A model generated the notes under the pieces. It made no database searches. It worked only from the letters and a program-made list of their open reading frames with translations, and was not told where the DNA came from. Source: Cyanobacteria bacterium M_surface_7_m2_037 (GTDB lineage Bacteria; Cyanobacteriota; Cyanobacteriia; PCC-6307; Cyanobiaceae). From it: a DNA stretch of 7,422 bases. A program made the translations under genes and the position numbers. Location: positions 1-7,422 of the forward strand of contig VGPP01000079.1 of NCBI GenBank assembly GCA_016882585.1, given 5' to 3'. Positions 6,074 through 7,422 of the stretch are shown piece by piece (the stretch's first letter is position 1; every line of letters starts with the position of its first letter).

Positions 6074-7251
6074 TCAAGGCCTGGCAAAGCGGCACCAGCT
6101 GCAGTGTCATCGGCGCTGCCCACCGGCGTCAGGGCAAACCCTGCCAGGACGCCTCCCTGAGCTGCCAGCTGGGCTCAGGGCCCCAACAACTGCAACTGCT
6201 GGCGGTCTCCGATGGGCATGGAGGCAGCCGTTACTGGTTGAGCGACATCGGCAGCAACCAAGCCTGCAATGCCGTGCGGGAGTCAGTCGAGGCGGCGCTG
6301 CAGCAGACCCCCCTCAGCGACAGAGACCAGTGGCTGCGGCAGTTGCAACTGGAACTCCCTGAGGCCATTCAGCAGCGCTGGCTGGAGGCAGTGCAACGGG
6401 ATTGGCAGCAGAGACCGGAGAGCGCCACCACCCCCTTCTCGAGCGCCGTCTACGGCTGCACGCTGGGATTTGTGCTGCTGGCTCCGCAGTGGTGGGGCTG
6501 CAGCGGCATCGGCGATTGGGATCTGGTGGGCATCAGCGCTGCGGGCGAGGCCAACCTGCTCAGCGAGGAAACGCTGCAGGGCAGTCACGGCGAAGCGACC
6601 ACCAGCCTCTGCCAAGCGGATGTGATGGTGGCGTGGCGGCAGCGGGCCCAGCTGCAGGAGCTCCGCGCCTCGGATCCGCTCCAGGCCCTCGTGCTCAGCA
6701 CCGATGGCATCCGCAAGTCGTGCGCCACCGACGGCGACTTCCTGCAGCTCTGCGGCCAGATGATCGCCCTAGAGAGCGGTGATCCCCTGAAGCAGGGCCT
6801 GGTTGAAATCACCGCCCAGGGCAGCGGCGACGACGTTTCTGTGGCGATCGTTCAGCGTTCAGGCCCTCGCTCCACTCGGCTGGCCCTCGGGCCGGCAGCG
6901 CTGGCGATCGCGATCGTGGCTGCGGGCGCTGGCGGCTGGTGGTGGTGGCAGCAGCGGAGGCCCACTCCCTCTCCGATCGAGCGGGAGGTGGTGCAACTGT
7001 GCGCGGCCCCCGAGCGCATCAAGGCCAGCCTCAGCCAACGCAAGCAGCAGTTTCAGCAGCTTCTCCAGCAACCCAAGGCCGCCGAAGCCCTGCTAAAGGA
7101 GCCGGAGCGCGATCCCCTCGGCGCCCTGATTGCCTCCAGCGCAGGCGGCAGCGCCACCCTTCAGGCCTGCCCGCCCTTGAAGGCGGCCCTGGATGCCCAG
7201 TGGCGGATGGCGCGCAAGACTCCTGAGCAGAAGGCCCCCGCTCAGCCATGA
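6067..7251 (+). CDS. Membrane-anchored PP2C-type protein phosphatase (YegK-like)
   Basis: This is a predicted metal-dependent Ser/Thr phosphatase that opposes the kinase two genes upstream. It has 394 residues from GTG 6067. The next codon is also GTG (6070) and gives a 4-base GTGA overlap with the VWA stop; either start is possible. PP2C motifs appear in order: GAAHRRQGKPCQDA with D28, SDGHGG with D49, YGCTLGF at 129-135, GIGDWD with D150, STDGI with D213, and GSGDDVSVAIV with D255-D256. The metal-binding aspartates are kept. The G/S-x-A-H...G-x-x-CQDA opening is typical of the PP2C_2/YegK branch. A hydrophobic helix (about 273-294) ends in four Trp codons and is followed by RR, then a charged, Gln-rich, probably coiled-coil C-terminal domain (about 300-394) of unknown role. 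That gives a cytosolic catalytic domain tethered to the membrane, with the tail predicted outside if the single span is correct. The stop overlaps the next ATG by 4 bases. Confidence 0.92.
   Translation: MVIKAWQSGTSCSVIGAAHRRQGKPCQDASLSCQLGSGPQQLQLLAVSDGHGGSRYWLSDIGSNQACNAVRESVEAALQQTPLSDRDQWLRQLQLELPEAIQQRWLEAVQRDWQQRPESATTPFSSAVYGCTLGFVLLAPQWWGCSGIGDWDLVGISAAGEANLLSEETLQGSHGEATTSLCQADVMVAWRQRAQLQELRASDPLQALVLSTDGIRKSCATDGDFLQLCGQMIALESGDPLKQGLVEITAQGSGDDVSVAIVQRSGPRSTRLALGPAALAIAIVAAGAGGWWWWQQRRPTPSPIEREVVQLCAAPERIKASLSQRKQQFQQLLQQPKAAEALLKEPERDPLGALIASSAGGSATLQACPPLKAALDAQWRMARKTPEQKAPAQP
6904..6911. repeat. HIP1 palindrome GCGATCGC
   Basis: Perfect HIP1 octamer at the start of the TM-helix codons of the phosphatase gene. 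It is followed at once by an overlapping GCGATCGT near-copy. Confidence 0.8.
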
Positions 7252-7422
7252 ACGACTACCAGCTCGGCGTGAAGCTGCGGCGTCAGATCCTGGCGGACTT
7301 CGAGAGGGGAGTCGTCAGCGACAGCCGGCGCACGCAGGCCCTGCTGAGCGACTTCTGCGGAGACAGCCAGATCCTGCTGCTGCCGGCCCTCAAGCACCTG
7401 GTGCAGACCGCAGCGTTCCAAG
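7248..7422 (+). CDS. Unrecognised protein, N-terminal part, cut by window end
   Basis: ATG 7248 overlaps the phosphatase stop as ATGA, and the frame stays open to the window edge, giving 58 residues. The visible part opens MNDYQLGVKLRRQILADFER and looks all-alpha, with amphipathic helices rich in Leu and Arg. It contains an RRTQALLSDFCGD segment and an LLLPALKHLV segment. Similar leucine-rich helical modules (R..aLl.DlCg....ellPaLk.Lv) seem to occur at the N-termini of some bacterial signalling and chaperone-like proteins. That is from memory and is not a family assignment. No signal peptide or TM helix is present so far. The overlap and orientation place it as the sixth gene of the operon, so it is probably a partner or target of the kinase/phosphatase pair; its function cannot be stated. 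Confidence 0.75.
   Translation, partial: MNDYQLGVKLRRQILADFERGVVSDSRRTQALLSDFCGDSQILLLPALKHLVQTAAFQ

Noticed and set aside
6930..6960. TGG run as a possible short tandem repeat
   Set aside because: It simply encodes four tryptophans at the end of the phosphatase TM helix and is too short to be called a repeat element.

Overview
The window looks like a high-GC unicellular cyanobacterium of the Synechococcus/Cyanobium (picocyanobacterial) type. The evidence is the strongly GC-rich third codon positions, tight gene packing with start/stop overlaps, weak or absent Shine-Dalgarno sequences, and three perfect copies of the cyanobacterial palindrome HIP1 (GCGATCGC at 2684, 5792 and 6904). This placement is an inference from composition and motifs; no marker gene is present.

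Layout. (1) Bases 1-750, plus strand: the 3' part of a polytopic membrane protein that reads as a rhomboid-family protein. It keeps the GxSG serine motif, but the catalytic histidine appears to be lost. (2) Bases 725-2869, minus strand: a class A penicillin-binding protein (GT51 transglycosylase plus transpeptidase) with an intact N-terminal FHA phosphothreonine-binding domain. Its 3' end overlaps gene 1 tail to tail. (3) Bases 2870-3046: a divergent intergenic region. (4) Bases 3047-7422, plus strand: a compact run of six genes joined by overlaps of 4-11 bases or a 3-base gap. In order they are a small two-helix membrane protein, a membrane-anchored protein with a degenerate FHA domain, an atypical Ser/Thr kinase with a C-terminal zinc ribbon, a TerY/YegL-type von Willebrand A (VWA) protein, a YegK-type PP2C phosphatase with a membrane anchor, and the start of an unrecognised protein cut by the window edge.

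The kinase, VWA and PP2C trio matches the 'TerY-P triad' architecture (E. coli yegI-yegK-yegL is the familiar relative). Kinase and phosphatase would write and erase Ser/Thr phosphorylation, the VWA protein would be a metal-dependent scaffold or adaptor, and FHA domains would read the marks. The divergent FHA-containing cell-wall synthase suggests, by inference only, that peptidoglycan synthesis is one output. That would parallel the actinobacterial clusters in which PknA/PknB, PstP, FHA proteins, RodA and a PBP are encoded together. No RNA genes, CRISPR arrays, insertion sequences or convincing intrinsic terminators were seen.
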